Assembly: GCF_000717995.1 (NCBI RefSeq)
Contig: NZ_JODM01000034.1
Span: 12,466-76,465 of the forward strand
Source of the DNA: Streptomyces violaceorubidus
Lineage (GTDB): Bacteria > Actinomycetota > Actinomycetes > Streptomycetales > Streptomycetaceae
DNA: 64,000 bases
Direction of reading: 5' to 3'
Below the pieces are notes generated by a model that searched no databases, had not been told where the DNA came from, and saw only the letters and a list, made by a program, of their open reading frames with translations. The stretch's first letter is position 1. Every line of letters begins with the position of its first letter. Made by a program: the position numbers and the translations under genes. Of this stretch, positions 1-9,470 are shown piece after piece.

Positions 1-375
1 GTCGTCTTGTCGCCCAGTGTCGACGCGGTCATTTGTCCGGCGCGGACTTGGCGCCCGGGGTGGGTGTGGGCCGGGGGGGGTGGGTCGCGTGGCCCGGCGC
101 TGCCGGGGTGCCGCTGCGCCCACCCGTGCCGCCCCAGCGGCACGACTGCCCGCAGCTGGGGCGGGACGGTGGGAGAGCCGCGTACGGCGAGCGGGGGACG
201 CGGGGCGTGGGCGGCAGCAGCCGCGTACGGCGAGAAGGGGTCGTGTCGGGGGGTGTCCGCCCGCAGCGGTTGGCGCGTCAACGGAGTTCCAGATCCCTGT
301 CCCACCGATTCCGCGCCGTTCCGACCGGAGCCGCACAGGCGCCGCAGGCACCCGCAGGCACCCGCAGGCACCCCG
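1..375. other. Intergenic GC-rich region with hairpin
   Basis: No gene is supportable here. The region lies downstream of the asparagine-synthetase-like gene. It holds a perfect 10-bp inverted repeat, CCGCCCCAGC at 129-138 and GCTGGGGCGG at 155-164, with a 16-nt loop. The short string GCCGCGTACGGCGAG also occurs twice (about 177-191 and 220-234). It resembles the structured GC-rich intergenic elements common between Streptomyces genes. A terminator role for the minus-strand gene is possible but there is no T-run. Confidence 0.5.
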
Positions 376-2493
376 TCACCCCCGCCGCACAACCGCCCCA
401 GCCCCGCCCAGCGCCCCCCGCTGCGGCGCGATGCCCGCAGGTACCGCGCGCTGGCGGGCCGGGGTGCCGGTCCAGCAGGTGCCGCGGCGGGCCAGCAGGC
501 GCCCGAGCCACAGCTCCAGCGAGACGAGGTCGGCCAGCCCGTCCAGCGGCAGCGGCTCACCCGCGGCAGCCGCCCGTACCGCCCTGCGCACCACCCGCGC
601 CTCCACCAGCCCCGCCTCCGCGAGCAGCGGCCGGTCGAAGAGCCCCAGCAGGGAGTCCGCGGCGACCCGCAGCCCCGTCCGCGCCGTCGAGGCGGCCAGC
701 GCCTGCGTGGGCGCCCCCCACCCGCTGGGCAGCTCGCTCACCCCCGCCCCCTCAAGCACCGTCCGCAGGATCGCCGCCCGCGCCCCCGGCTGCACCCGCA
801 GCGCCTCCGGCAGGGCCCGGCAGGCCCGGACGACCTGGTTGTCGAGGAACGGCGTGTGCAACCGCTGGAAGCGGACCTCCGCCGCCTGCTCCAGCACCCG
901 CACCTCCGCGGCCTGCCGCGAGAGAGCGGCCCGCGCCCGGAAGTCGCCCGGCCGCTGCCCCGGACCCACCCCCGACCGCTGCGAGGACGTCTGGAGGCGA
1001 ACCGATACTTCAGCCAACGCCTCTCCGGTCAGCCACCGCGCCGCCGGCCCCGGCCCCGCCCAGGTCAGCGCGGCCAGCGAGGCGTCCATCGCCCCGTCGC
1101 CCGGCGTGTCGAAGCGTCTGCGCAGCAACCGCTCGGCGAGCACTTCGAGCCCGCTCCGGTACGGCGTCCGAGCCAGCCGCCGCGCCGCCCCGTACACGCG
1201 CGCGGGGACCAGCACCGACCCGTCGGCCTTGGCGAGCGCGGCCACCGGCCGGACCAGGTGGCGCCGCTTGCGGTCCATCAGCAGGTCGGCCAGCCGCGCC
1301 GGATGGGCGTCCAGGACCTGCCGCGCCCCGTATCCCGTGAAGTGGTCCGCGCTTCCCGCGGCCAGCCGCGCCCGGTGCCGGGCGGCGGCGACCAGGACGG
1401 AGCCCGGTTCGTCGGTCAGCGGCCCGTCCAGCGCGGCGTACGGCAGCATGTCCTCGCCGCCGGTGACCACCACGTGGTGCAGCCGCGGGTTGGCCGCCAG
1501 CGCACCCGCCCGCGCCAGCTCGGGTTCCTGCCCGCCGACCGCGAGGTCGTTGAAGGTGACGGCCAGCAGCCGCTCCCCGGCCCCGGTGCCGTGTCCGAGC
1601 ACGGTCCCCGGCATCCCCGGCAGCCCGGCCGCCAGCAGCGCCAGCGTGCCCGAGGCCGGCCCGCCGGACAGATCCGCCCCGATCCCCGGCACCGGCATCC
1701 CGCGCGCCGCACGGCGTTCCGCGGGCCCCATGCCCGGCACCGGCCCGGGGTCGATGCCGTCCCCGGGGATGTGCCGGGGCGCGGCGAGCCGGGTGCGCAC
1801 CGCCTCCACCAGGGCGTCCCGCACGCCGTCCACCGCGCGGTCGGGGTCCGCCGCGGGCGCCGCGACGGCGAGCGAGGCCACCGGCTCGTACCCCGCGATC
1901 TCGCGCGCCCCGGCGCGCAGAATCAGCGCGTGCCCCGGCGGAACACGCTTCACGCCGTCGTACGGGGTGGAGTCGTCCAGCGCGGCCGGCACATCGGGCG
2001 TGGCGAGCAGCGCGGCGAGGTGGCCGAAGTCGAGGTTGGCCTCGACGAGGTCGGCCAGCGGCAGCGCGGCGGTCGCGTAGGCGGTGCCGCCCGCCCAGGG
2101 AGTGTGGAAAACCGGCCGCGCGCCCGCGAGGTCGCCGCAGACGGTGATCCGCCGCCCCACCTGGACGACGGCCGTGTAGCTGCCGGGCCACGCCGTCAGA
2201 TGCCGAAGGGCACCCCCGCGCGCGGCGAACAGCGCGACCCGCAGCTGCTCGTCGCTCGCGCCGCAGATGCCGAGGACGGCGATCCGGGTCTGCGGATCGG
2301 CGGTGACGACGCGCACCTCGTCGGGGCGCCAGTCGCCGACCGCCCACAGCGGGTCGGGGTCGCCCCACAACTGCTGGGCGCCCACGGGCTGCACGGTCTC
2401 GCCGTCGTAGCCGGTGGCCCCCGCGGAACCGGCCGCCCCGGCGATCCCCGCTGCCCCCACGGCGGCGCTGCTCCACCCCACCAACCACCGCAT
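376..2493 (-). CDS. Asparagine synthetase-like protein (lasso cyclase/AsnB family)
   Basis: A 705-aa protein of the class-II asparagine synthetase fold. An N-terminal Ntn-type glutaminase-like domain is followed by an ATP-pyrophosphatase domain. The start ATG has GGAGG five bases upstream and gives MRWLVGWSS, so the catalytic Cys2 needed for glutamine hydrolysis is absent. The ATP loop is LSGGPAS (about residues 274-280), where the usual SGGxDS aspartate is alanine. Loss of Cys2 is known in lasso-peptide cyclases and beta-lactam synthetases. No precursor peptide or leader peptidase gene lies beside it, so the substrate is unknown. It is transcribed divergently from the sporulation regulator at 3206. 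It is probably an amide-forming or regulatory paralog rather than a true asparagine synthetase. Confidence 0.8.
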   Translation of the reverse strand: MRWLVGWSSAAVGAAGIAGAAGSAGATGYDGETVQPVGAQQLWGDPDPLWAVGDWRPDEVRVVTADPQTRIAVLGICGASDEQLRVALFAARGGALRHLTAWPGSYTAVVQVGRRITVCGDLAGARPVFHTPWAGGTAYATAALPLADLVEANLDFGHLAALLATPDVPAALDDSTPYDGVKRVPPGHALILRAGAREIAGYEPVASLAVAAPAADPDRAVDGVRDALVEAVRTRLAAPRHIPGDGIDPGPVPGMGPAERRAARGMPVPGIGADLSGGPASGTLALLAAGLPGMPGTVLGHGTGAGERLLAVTFNDLAVGGQEPELARAGALAANPRLHHVVVTGGEDMLPYAALDGPLTDEPGSVLVAAARHRARLAAGSADHFTGYGARQVLDAHPARLADLLMDRKRRHLVRPVAALAKADGSVLVPARVYGAARRLARTPYRSGLEVLAERLLRRRFDTPGDGAMDASLAALTWAGPGPAARWLTGEALAEVSVRLQTSSQRSGVGPGQRPGDFRARAALSRQAAEVRVLEQAAEVRFQRLHTPFLDNQVVRACRALPEALRVQPGARAAILRTVLEGAGVSELPSGWGAPTQALAASTARTGLRVAADSLLGLFDRPLLAEAGLVEARVVRRAVRAAAAGEPLPLDGLADLVSLELWLGRLLARRGTCWTGTPARQRAVPAGIAPQRGALGGAGAVVRRG

Positions 2494-3205
2494 CGACGCC
2501 TCCACAGGCTGGGGACAACCAGTGCACCGCACGAACTGGTTCCCCATGCTGCCATGAAGGGCGCGCCGCAGAGCGCCGCCGGAGCCGCGTGTGCTCCCTC
2601 AGTGCGCTCTCGCGGAGACTCACGCGAGGACGCCGGCTCCCTTCCGGCGCCTCCTGGGTGCCGCACCGAAGGGAGTGAAGACGACGCGAATGCGCCCCCG
2701 CAACGCGCCCTTTGGCTCCCCTGCGCGCCCTCAACTCCCGTGGTGAGGGCGGTAGTACCCCGGAATCACCAGAGGTGATTTTCAGCCAAATCGACGTCAC
2801 GCAGTCGCACTCGAACACGCTCCGTACAACTCTGCGCACCAGCGGGTGGAGTACCGCCGGCGCGCAGTCCGGGGGACGGGCCTCGCCCCCCGGACCGGTC
2901 CGCCGCCCGCGGGGATGTAGGCGGCGGCGTCCCCCAGCCCACTGGATCCAGTACAGCGGGCCGACCCACGCACCGCCCATGGAATCGCTCCCGCCGTGGC
3001 CGGAGAAGAGCGCACGCACGGGCGCACGGCCACACATCGGGAGCACGCGGCAACAGACCGTGCATACACCGCACTTGAGTACGGACCACAATCCCGCCAT
3101 CCGGAACAATGCCTCTTAACGCATGGGATGCGGCGAACTACGCTGGGTTTACGAATGCCGCGTGGCTATGCCAGCGCGGCAGCCGTCTGTGTCGAGGGGT
3201 GGCGC
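2494..3205. promoter_or_regulatory. Divergent intergenic region with inverted repeat
   Basis: About 710 bp separates two divergent genes and no convincing coding sequence is seen. An inverted repeat AATCACC-AGA-GGTGATT lies at 2764-2780. It is a 17-bp operator-like dyad about 270 bp upstream of the minus-strand start. The region should hold both promoters. The stretch before 3206 is less GC-rich than its surroundings. No promoter consensus could be assigned with confidence. Confidence 0.4.
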
Positions 3206-4627
3206 ATGTCCAGGGAGCAACGCGGGCCGAACGAGAAGCTCGGCACCGTTCTCGCCCTCGCGGGAATCAGCAACGCAGGACTCGCCCGACGCGTCAACGA
3301 CCTGGGGGCACAACGCGGGTTGACGCTTCGCTACGACAAGACGTCGGTGGCGCGCTGGGTGTCGAAGGGCATGGTGCCGCAGGGTGCGGCGCCGCACCTC
3401 ATCGCCGCCGCCATCGGCCAGAAGCTCGGCCGCCCGGTGCCGCTCCACGAGATCGGCCTGGCGGACGCGGACCCCGCCCCCGAAGTGGGCCTCGCCTTCC
3501 CCCGGGACGTCGGCCAGGCGGTCACGTCCGCCACCGAGCTGTACCGTCTCGACCTCGCCGGGCGCCGGGCCGGCGGCGGCATCTGGCAGTCGCTCGCGGG
3601 GTCGTTCGCGGTCAGCGCGTACGCGACGCCCGCCTCGCGATGGCTGATAACCCCGGCCGACAGCTCGGTGGCGCGCGAGGCGGGCCCCGCCGAGGGCTCC
3701 GGCGCACCGCTCAAAGTCGGCCACAGTGACGTGCGGAAGCTGCGCGAGGCCGCCGAGGACGCCCGGCGCTGGGACTCCAAGTACGGCGGTGGCGACTGGC
3801 GTTCGTCGATGGTCCCCGAGTGCTTACGCGTCGAGGCGGCTCCGCTCCTCCTCGGCTCCTACAGCGACGAGGTCGGCCGCGCCCTGTTCGGCGCCTCGGC
3901 CGAACTGACCCGCCTGGCCGGGTGGATGGCCTTCGACACCGGCCAGCAGGAGGCGGCCCAGCGGTACTACATCCAGGCCCTGCGCCTGGCCCGCGCGGCG
4001 GCCGACGTCCCGCTGGGCGGATACGTGCTCGCCTCCATGTCCCTCCAGGCGACCTACCGCGGCTTCGGCGACGAGGGCGTGGACCTCGCCCAGGCCGCCC
4101 TCGAACGCAACCGCGGCCTGGCCACCGCCCGCACCATGAGCTTCTTCCGCCTGGTGGAGGCACGCGCCCACGCGCGCGCGGGGGACGCGGTGGCGGCCGG
4201 GGCCGCGCTGAAGGCCGCCGAGAGCTGGCTGGAGCGCTCCCGCCCGGGCGACAGCGACCCCTCGTGGCTGGGTTTCTACTCCTACGACCGGTTCGCCGCC
4301 GACGCGGCCGAGTGCTACCGCGACCTGAAGGCACCACGCCAGGTCCGCCGCTTCACCGAGCAGGCGCTGTCGCAACCGACGGAGGAGTTCGTACGCTCGC
4401 ACGGCCTCAGACTCGTCGTCTCGGCGGTGGCCGAGCTGGAGTCGGGCAATCTGGACGCGGCCTGCGAGCAGGGCGTGCGGGCGGTCGAGGTGGCCGGCCG
4501 CATCTCCTCGGCCCGCACCACCGAGTACGTGAAGGACCTCCTGCACCGCCTGGAGCCGTACGGCGACGAGCCGCGCGTGGTGGAGTTGCGCGAGCGCGCC
4601 CGCCCCCTGCTGGTGACTCCGGCCTGA
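3206..4627 (+). CDS. NsdA-like sporulation-associated regulator with TTA codon
   Basis: A 473-aa protein. The first 75 residues ([26 protein letters not shown]) look like an XRE-type helix-turn-helix. The rest is alpha-helical, TPR-like repeats (roughly residues 230-460). This layout is that of the Streptomyces NsdA / sporulation-associated regulator family, which I recall as SCO4114 in S. coelicolor. The ATG at 3206 has GAGGGG upstream; earlier in-frame starts lack a ribosome site. Codon 207 (bases 3824-3826) is TTA, the rare leucine codon read only by the bldA tRNA. Translation is therefore expected to depend on bldA and to rise late in development. A role in controlling sporulation or antibiotic onset is inferred from the family. 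Confidence 0.82.
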   Translation: MSREQRGPNEKLGTVLALAGISNAGLARRVNDLGAQRGLTLRYDKTSVARWVSKGMVPQGAAPHLIAAAIGQKLGRPVPLHEIGLADADPAPEVGLAFPRDVGQAVTSATELYRLDLAGRRAGGGIWQSLAGSFAVSAYATPASRWLITPADSSVAREAGPAEGSGAPLKVGHSDVRKLREAAEDARRWDSKYGGGDWRSSMVPECLRVEAAPLLLGSYSDEVGRALFGASAELTRLAGWMAFDTGQQEAAQRYYIQALRLARAAADVPLGGYVLASMSLQATYRGFGDEGVDLAQAALERNRGLATARTMSFFRLVEARAHARAGDAVAAGAALKAAESWLERSRPGDSDPSWLGFYSYDRFAADAAECYRDLKAPRQVRRFTEQALSQPTEEFVRSHGLRLVVSAVAELESGNLDAACEQGVRAVEVAGRISSARTTEYVKDLLHRLEPYGDEPRVVELRERARPLLVTPA

Positions 4628-4703
4628 CGGACCGCCCGCTTCCGGGTTTGAAGGCATTGTCAGTGGCGCAGTGCACTATCGAAGCCGGGAGGTGGACCGG
4701 GAT

Positions 4704-5945
4704 ATGGGACAAGCGCTGGAACAGGCGTTCGACTGCGATGTGCTGGTGATCGGCGGCGGAATCGTCGGCCTGTCGACGGCGTACGCGATCACGCGCGCCG
4801 CCCCGGGCACCCGCGTCACCGTCCTGGAGAAGGAGCCGGGCCCCGCCCGCCACCAGACGGGCCGCAACAGCGGGGTCATCCACAGCGGTGTCTATTACCG
4901 CCCGGGCTCCCTGAAGGCGCGCTACGCGGTCCGGGGCGCCGCCGAGATGGTCAAGTTCTGCGCCGAGTACGGCATCGCCCACGCCGTCACCGGCAAGCTG
5001 ATCGTCGCCACCGACCGCGCCGAGCTGCCCCGCCTGCACGCCCTCGTCCAGCGCGGCCGGGAGAACGGCATACCGGTGCGCGAGCTGGGCGGCCCCCAGA
5101 TCCAGGAGTACGAGCCAAAGGTGCGGGGCCTGGCCGCCATACACGTCGGCACCACCGGCATCTGCGACTACGGCGCCGTGGCCCGGCAGCTGGCCCGCGC
5201 GTCCGGCGCGGAGATCCGCTACGGCGCCGAGGTGCACCGCATCGACCGGCGCCCCGGCGTGGGGGTCGCCGTCGGCACCCGTGCCGGGGACGTGCTCCGC
5301 GCCCGGGTCCTGGTCAACTGCGGCGGGCTGCACTGCGACGAGATCGCCCGGCTGACCGGGGACGACCCCGGCATGCGGATCGTCCCGTTCCGGGGCGAGT
5401 ACTACGAGCTGGCCCGGCCCGAGCTGGTGCGCGGCCTGGTGTATCCGGTGCCGGACCCGGCGTTCCCGTTCCTCGGGGTGCATCTGACCCGGGGGATCGA
5501 CGGCGGCGTGCACGTCGGGCCGAACGCGGTACCGGCGCTGGCGCGCGAGGGCTACGGCTGGGGTGTGGTGCGCCCCCGCGAGCTGGGCGCGACCCTGGCC
5601 TGGCCGGGTTCGTGGCGGATAGCCCGGCGGCACTGGAGGTACGGCGCGGGGGAGCTGCGCCGGTCGCTGTCCAGGACCGCGTTCACGACGGCGGTCCGCA
5701 GGCTGCTGCCGGCGGTGACGGAGGACGACCTGGTGGCCGCCCCGGCCGGGGTGCGGGCGCAGGCGGTGCTGGCGGACGGCACGCTGGTGGACGACTTCCT
5801 GATCAAGGAGGGCGCCCACGCGGTGCACGTACTGAACGCGCCGTCGCCCGCGGCGACCGCGTCCCTGCCCATCGGCCGGGAGGTGGCGCGCAGGGCGCTG
5901 GCGCTGCTGGCGGACCGAAGCACCTCCGGCGCCCCCGCCTCCTAG
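4704..5945 (+). CDS. lhgO: L-2-hydroxyglutarate oxidase (FAD-dependent)
   Basis: A 413-aa FAD-dependent oxidoreductase of the DAO/LhgO family. The N-terminus has the Rossmann motif VIGGGIVGLSTAYAI, followed by the family signature around RHQTGRNSGVIHSGVYY, where the histidine is near the flavin. It oxidises L-2-hydroxyglutarate to 2-oxoglutarate and passes electrons to the quinone pool, repairing a side product of central metabolism. An upstream in-frame ATG (4671) and GTG (4692) also exist. ATG 4704 was chosen because GGGAGG lies about 11 bases upstream and the conserved fold begins just after it. The gap to the preceding gene is 76 bp, so co-transcription is possible. Confidence 0.85.
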   Translation: MGQALEQAFDCDVLVIGGGIVGLSTAYAITRAAPGTRVTVLEKEPGPARHQTGRNSGVIHSGVYYRPGSLKARYAVRGAAEMVKFCAEYGIAHAVTGKLIVATDRAELPRLHALVQRGRENGIPVRELGGPQIQEYEPKVRGLAAIHVGTTGICDYGAVARQLARASGAEIRYGAEVHRIDRRPGVGVAVGTRAGDVLRARVLVNCGGLHCDEIARLTGDDPGMRIVPFRGEYYELARPELVRGLVYPVPDPAFPFLGVHLTRGIDGGVHVGPNAVPALAREGYGWGVVRPRELGATLAWPGSWRIARRHWRYGAGELRRSLSRTAFTTAVRRLLPAVTEDDLVAAPAGVRAQAVLADGTLVDDFLIKEGAHAVHVLNAPSPAATASLPIGREVARRALALLADRSTSGAPAS

Positions 5946-6032
5946 CCGCACCCGGCCTACCACCCTGATGACAGGCTGTAACAACCTCGACAGGCCATCG
6001 CAACCGCGTGCGCGGACTAAAATCGACGCATT

Positions 6033-6869
6033 GTGTCTGACTTCCACCACACCCCCGAAGCCGAAGCCGCTCCCCCGCCCGCGGCCGGGACCTCCCCGCG
6101 CCACGGCCGCGCGAAGGGCGAGCCCCGTTTCCCCGACGGGCCGAAGGCCGATCCCGCAGGGTCGCACTTCGAGCGGCGGATCCGGAGCTTCCAGCCACGG
6201 CGGAGCCGGGTGACCGCCGGGCAGGCGGACGCCTTGCAGCGGCTGTGGCCCGGGTGGGGACTGGACATCGACGGACAGCGGGTCATCGACCTCGCCGAAC
6301 TCTTCGGCGACGCCCGCCCCGTGGTCCTGGAGATCGGCTTCGGCATGGGCGAGGCCACCGCGCAGATGGCCGCCGCCGACCCGGACACCAACATCCTCGC
6401 CGTGGACGTCCACACCCCCGGTCAGGGAAACCTGCTCGCTCTCGCGGAGCGGGCGGGGCTGTCCAACATCCGGGTGGCCAACGGCGACGCGATCATCCTG
6501 CTGCGCGAGATGCTCGCCCCCGGCTCCCTCGCCGGGCTGCGCGTCTACTTCCCCGACCCGTGGCCCAAGAAGCGGCACCACAAACGGCGGCTGATCCAGC
6601 CGGAGTTCCTGTCCCTGGCCGCGACCCGGCTCGCCCCGGGGGCCGTCGTGCACTGCGCCACCGACTGGGAGCCGTACGCCGAGCAGATGCTCGACGTGCT
6701 CACCGCGCACCCCGACTTCGAGAACACCGTGCCCGGCGGCGGATTCGCGCCGCGCCCCGACCACCGGCCGCTGACCCGTTTCGAGGGCCAGGGACTGGAC
6801 AAGGGACATGTCGTGAACGACCTGCTCTTCCGTCGCGTACAGCACAAGGAGCTGTCCCCCACCGGTTAG
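6033..6869 (+). CDS. trmB: tRNA (guanine-N7-)-methyltransferase
   Basis: A 278-aa SAM-dependent methyltransferase that makes m7G46 in the variable loop of tRNAs. The SAM-binding motif is VVLEIGFGMGEATAQMA (from about residue 98). The TrmB hallmark is YFPDPWPKKRHHKRR, and the C-terminus has TRFEGQGL. A GTG start (6033) follows a less GC-rich leader. The N-terminal 60 residues are a low-complexity basic/proline-rich extension compared with enterobacterial TrmB (about 240 aa), as usual in actinobacteria. The prsW-like gene follows after 10 bp, which suggests an operon. Confidence 0.93.
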   Translation: MSDFHHTPEAEAAPPPAAGTSPRHGRAKGEPRFPDGPKADPAGSHFERRIRSFQPRRSRVTAGQADALQRLWPGWGLDIDGQRVIDLAELFGDARPVVLEIGFGMGEATAQMAAADPDTNILAVDVHTPGQGNLLALAERAGLSNIRVANGDAIILLREMLAPGSLAGLRVYFPDPWPKKRHHKRRLIQPEFLSLAATRLAPGAVVHCATDWEPYAEQMLDVLTAHPDFENTVPGGGFAPRPDHRPLTRFEGQGLDKGHVVNDLLFRRVQHKELSPTG

Positions 6870-6879
6870 GGTCCATGCC

Positions 6880-8331
6880 GTGGCCACCTGTCCCCCGTAC
6901 CCGAGCCGTGCGCACCGGCATACGCACTGGTGGCAGCGCCCCTGGGTCCGTTACGGCGCGCTGATCACCCTGCTCGCGCTCTCCGGCCTGGTGATCCTGG
7001 CCCTGGTGCGCGAACAGACCGGTACGCGGGGCTTCCTGGTGGGACTGGGCCTGGCGGTGCTGCCGGTGCCGCTGCTCATAGCCGCGTTCCGCTGGCTGGA
7101 CCGGGTGGATCCCGGCCCCTGGCGGAACCTGCTCTTCTGCTTCGCCTGGGGGGCCTGCGCGGCGGCGCTGATAGCGATCGTCGCCAACAGCTTCGCGACC
7201 CGCTGGATAGCGACCGCGACCGCCGATCCGGCCGGCGCGGACACCCTGGGCGCCACGGTCATAGCGCCGGTCGTCGAGGAGTCGGCCAAGGCGGCCGCCG
7301 TCCTCCTGGTCTTCCTCTTCCGCAGACGGGACTTCACCGGCATCGTCGACGGCGTGGTCGTCGCCGGGGTCACCGCCACCGGCTTCGCCTTCACCGAGAA
7401 CATCCTCTACCTGGGCAACGCTTTCGGCACCGACCAGCTCACCGGCGACCGCGGCATCGCCTCGGTCACCGCGGCGACCTTCGTCGTGCGCGTCGTGATG
7501 TCGCCGTTCGCGCACCCGCTGTTCACCGTGCTCACCGGCATCGGCTTCGGCGTCGCCGCGCTCTCGGCGGGCCGGCACCGGCTGCGCCGGGCGCTGCTCC
7601 CACCGGCCGGGCTGCTGCTGGCGATGGGAATGCACGCCCTGTGGAACGGCTCGGCCGCCTTCGGCCAGTACGGCTTCTTCGCCGTGTACGCGGCGTTCAT
7701 GGTGCCGTCCTTCGGCCTGCTGACCTGGCTGGTGATCTGGACCAGGCAGCGCGAACTGGGCACCGTACGGGCCGAACTGCCCGCCTACGTCGCCGCCGGA
7801 TGGCTCACCCCCGCGGAGCCGTACGCGCTCGGCTCGATGCGGGCCCGCCGCATCGCCCGGCAGTACGCCCGCCGGCACGCGGGGAAGGAGGGGGCGCGGG
7901 CGGTGGCGCGGTACGAGGCCTGCGCGACCTCGGTGGCGTTCCTGCGTCGGCGCGCGCGCCGGGGCAGGGTGGGCGCCGACTTCACCGTGCGGGAGCGTGC
8001 GCTGCTGGAGGCCCTGTGGCACCTGCGCGACGTGGCCCGCCCGGCCCTGGAGCACGCGGCCCGGGCCACGGCACCGCCGCCCCCGCCGCGGCCCGTACCG
8101 CCGTGGGCGTACCCCTACGGCGGGGCGCAGGGCGCGTACGGCCCCCTGACCGCACCCGTTCCCTACGCCCCGCACCCCCTGCACACCCCGTACGCCCCCT
8201 ACGCGCCGTACGGACCGCACGCGCCATACGGACCGCACGGACCACACGGCCACGCGCCACAGAACCCGCACGCGCCACACAGCCACGCGCCACAGGGCCC
8301 TTACGCGCCGCCCGGCCCCCACCGGCCGTAG
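6880..8331 (+). CDS. PrsW-family intramembrane metalloprotease
   Basis: A 483-aa multi-spanning membrane protein with about eight hydrophobic segments between residues 25 and 290. All four PrsW-type metal/catalytic motifs are present: EESAKA (133-138), FTENILY (171-177), HPLFT (212-216) and MHALWN (251-256). PrsW proteases do site-1 cleavage of anti-sigma factors in Bacillus. Here the substrate is unknown. The last 130 residues form a cytoplasmic tail, first basic, then rich in Pro, Tyr and His (repeats like APYGPH), which is not part of the catalytic fold. A GTG start lies 10 bp after trmB. The genes are convergent with the aldo/keto reductase. Confidence 0.85.
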   Translation: MATCPPYPSRAHRHTHWWQRPWVRYGALITLLALSGLVILALVREQTGTRGFLVGLGLAVLPVPLLIAAFRWLDRVDPGPWRNLLFCFAWGACAAALIAIVANSFATRWIATATADPAGADTLGATVIAPVVEESAKAAAVLLVFLFRRRDFTGIVDGVVVAGVTATGFAFTENILYLGNAFGTDQLTGDRGIASVTAATFVVRVVMSPFAHPLFTVLTGIGFGVAALSAGRHRLRRALLPPAGLLLAMGMHALWNGSAAFGQYGFFAVYAAFMVPSFGLLTWLVIWTRQRELGTVRAELPAYVAAGWLTPAEPYALGSMRARRIARQYARRHAGKEGARAVARYEACATSVAFLRRRARRGRVGADFTVRERALLEALWHLRDVARPALEHAARATAPPPPPRPVPPWAYPYGGAQGAYGPLTAPVPYAPHPLHTPYAPYAPYGPHAPYGPHGPHGHAPQNPHAPHSHAPQGPYAPPGPHRP

Positions 8332-8368
8332 GTCCGCGCCGGCCGCCCGTCCTGGGGCGGGCGCCGGG

Positions 8369-9313
8369 TCAGTCGGACGCCCGCGTCAGCCGCTCGACCT
8401 CGTCCTCCGCCAGGCTCAGTTCGGCCACGCCCAGCAGGGCAGGCAGCTGCTCCACCGTGCGGGCGGACGCGATCGGCGCCGCCACCGTCGGCCGGGCGGC
8501 CAGCCAGGCGAGGGCGACCGTGGCGACGGGGGCGTCGTGGGCCTCGGCGATCTCGTCCAGGGCGGCGAGCACCCGTCGGCCGCGCTCGGTCTCCAGGTGC
8601 TTGGCCGCACCGCCCGCCCGCGGACTGTCCACGGACGTGCCCGGCCGGTACTTGCCGGTGAGGAAACCGGCCGCGAGGGCGTAGTACGGCACCGCGGCGA
8701 GACCGGACCGCTCGGCGAGGTCGAGCAGCTCGCCCTCGTAGGTGTCCCGGGAGACCAGGTTGTAGTGCGGCTGGAGGGCGACGTAGCGGGCGAGGCCCTC
8801 GCGGTCGGAGAACTCCAGGGACGCGGCGAGCCGTTCGGCGGAGATGTTGGAGGCGGCGATGTGCCGCACCTTGCCGGCCTTCACCAGTTCGTCGAGCGCC
8901 CCGATGATCTCCTCGACCGGCACTTCGGGCTGGTCGAAGTGGGTGTAGTAGAGGTCGATGTGATCCGTGCCGAGGCGGCGCAGGGAGGCGTCCGCGGCGG
9001 CCTTGATGTTCGCCGCGGACAGACCGGGGTACTGGGGGTGCTGGCTGACCTTGGTGGCGAGGACGACGTCGTCACGGTTGCCGCGGGCCGCGAACCACTG
9101 GCCGAGGACGGTCTCGGACTCGCCGCCGCTGTTGCCGTCGACCCAGGCGGAGTAGACGTCGGCGGTGTCGACGAAGTTGCCTCCGGCCGCCGTGTAGGCG
9201 TCCAGGACGGCGAAGGAGCGGTCCCGGTCGGCGGTCCAGCCGAAGACGTTGCCGCCCAGGGCGAGGGGGAAGACCTCGAGGTCGGAGGAGCCGAGTTTGC
9301 GCAGAGAAGTCAT
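8369..9313 (-). CDS. Aldo/keto reductase
   Basis: A 314-aa (beta/alpha)8 NADPH-dependent oxidoreductase. Tetrad elements are visible in order: Asp and Tyr in NFVDTADVYSAW, Lys in VLATKVSQ, and His in DLYYTHFDQP. The C-terminal region has the cofactor-binding AAPIASART. It reduces aldehydes or ketones; the physiological substrate cannot be deduced. A TTG four codons upstream (9325) is also possible. ATG 9313 fits the usual family start MTSLRKLGSSDLEV. No clear ribosome site is seen. It stands alone, convergent with the prsW-like gene. Confidence 0.88.
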   Translation of the reverse strand: MTSLRKLGSSDLEVFPLALGGNVFGWTADRDRSFAVLDAYTAAGGNFVDTADVYSAWVDGNSGGESETVLGQWFAARGNRDDVVLATKVSQHPQYPGLSAANIKAAADASLRRLGTDHIDLYYTHFDQPEVPVEEIIGALDELVKAGKVRHIAASNISAERLAASLEFSDREGLARYVALQPHYNLVSRDTYEGELLDLAERSGLAAVPYYALAAGFLTGKYRPGTSVDSPRAGGAAKHLETERGRRVLAALDEIAEAHDAPVATVALAWLAARPTVAAPIASARTVEQLPALLGVAELSLAEDEVERLTRASD

Positions 9314-9470
9314 GTAGGGCGTCAACGACCGCGCCGGACCGAGCCATTCCGGCGCCCACGCAAAAACCCCGCAAACCGGCAGCCCTGACGTCGGGGGGTT
9401 GCCGTCAGGACCGCCGGGGTTCGGCGGGGCACATCAAGGGGCGGGGTGGATCAGCGGGCGGGGGGGTGGA

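Noticed and set aside
2494..3205. A lasso-peptide precursor near the asparagine-synthetase-like gene.
   Set aside because: No short frame with a leader, a ring Gly/Cys and acidic residue at 7-9, and a good ribosome site was seen, and no B-protein genes are nearby.
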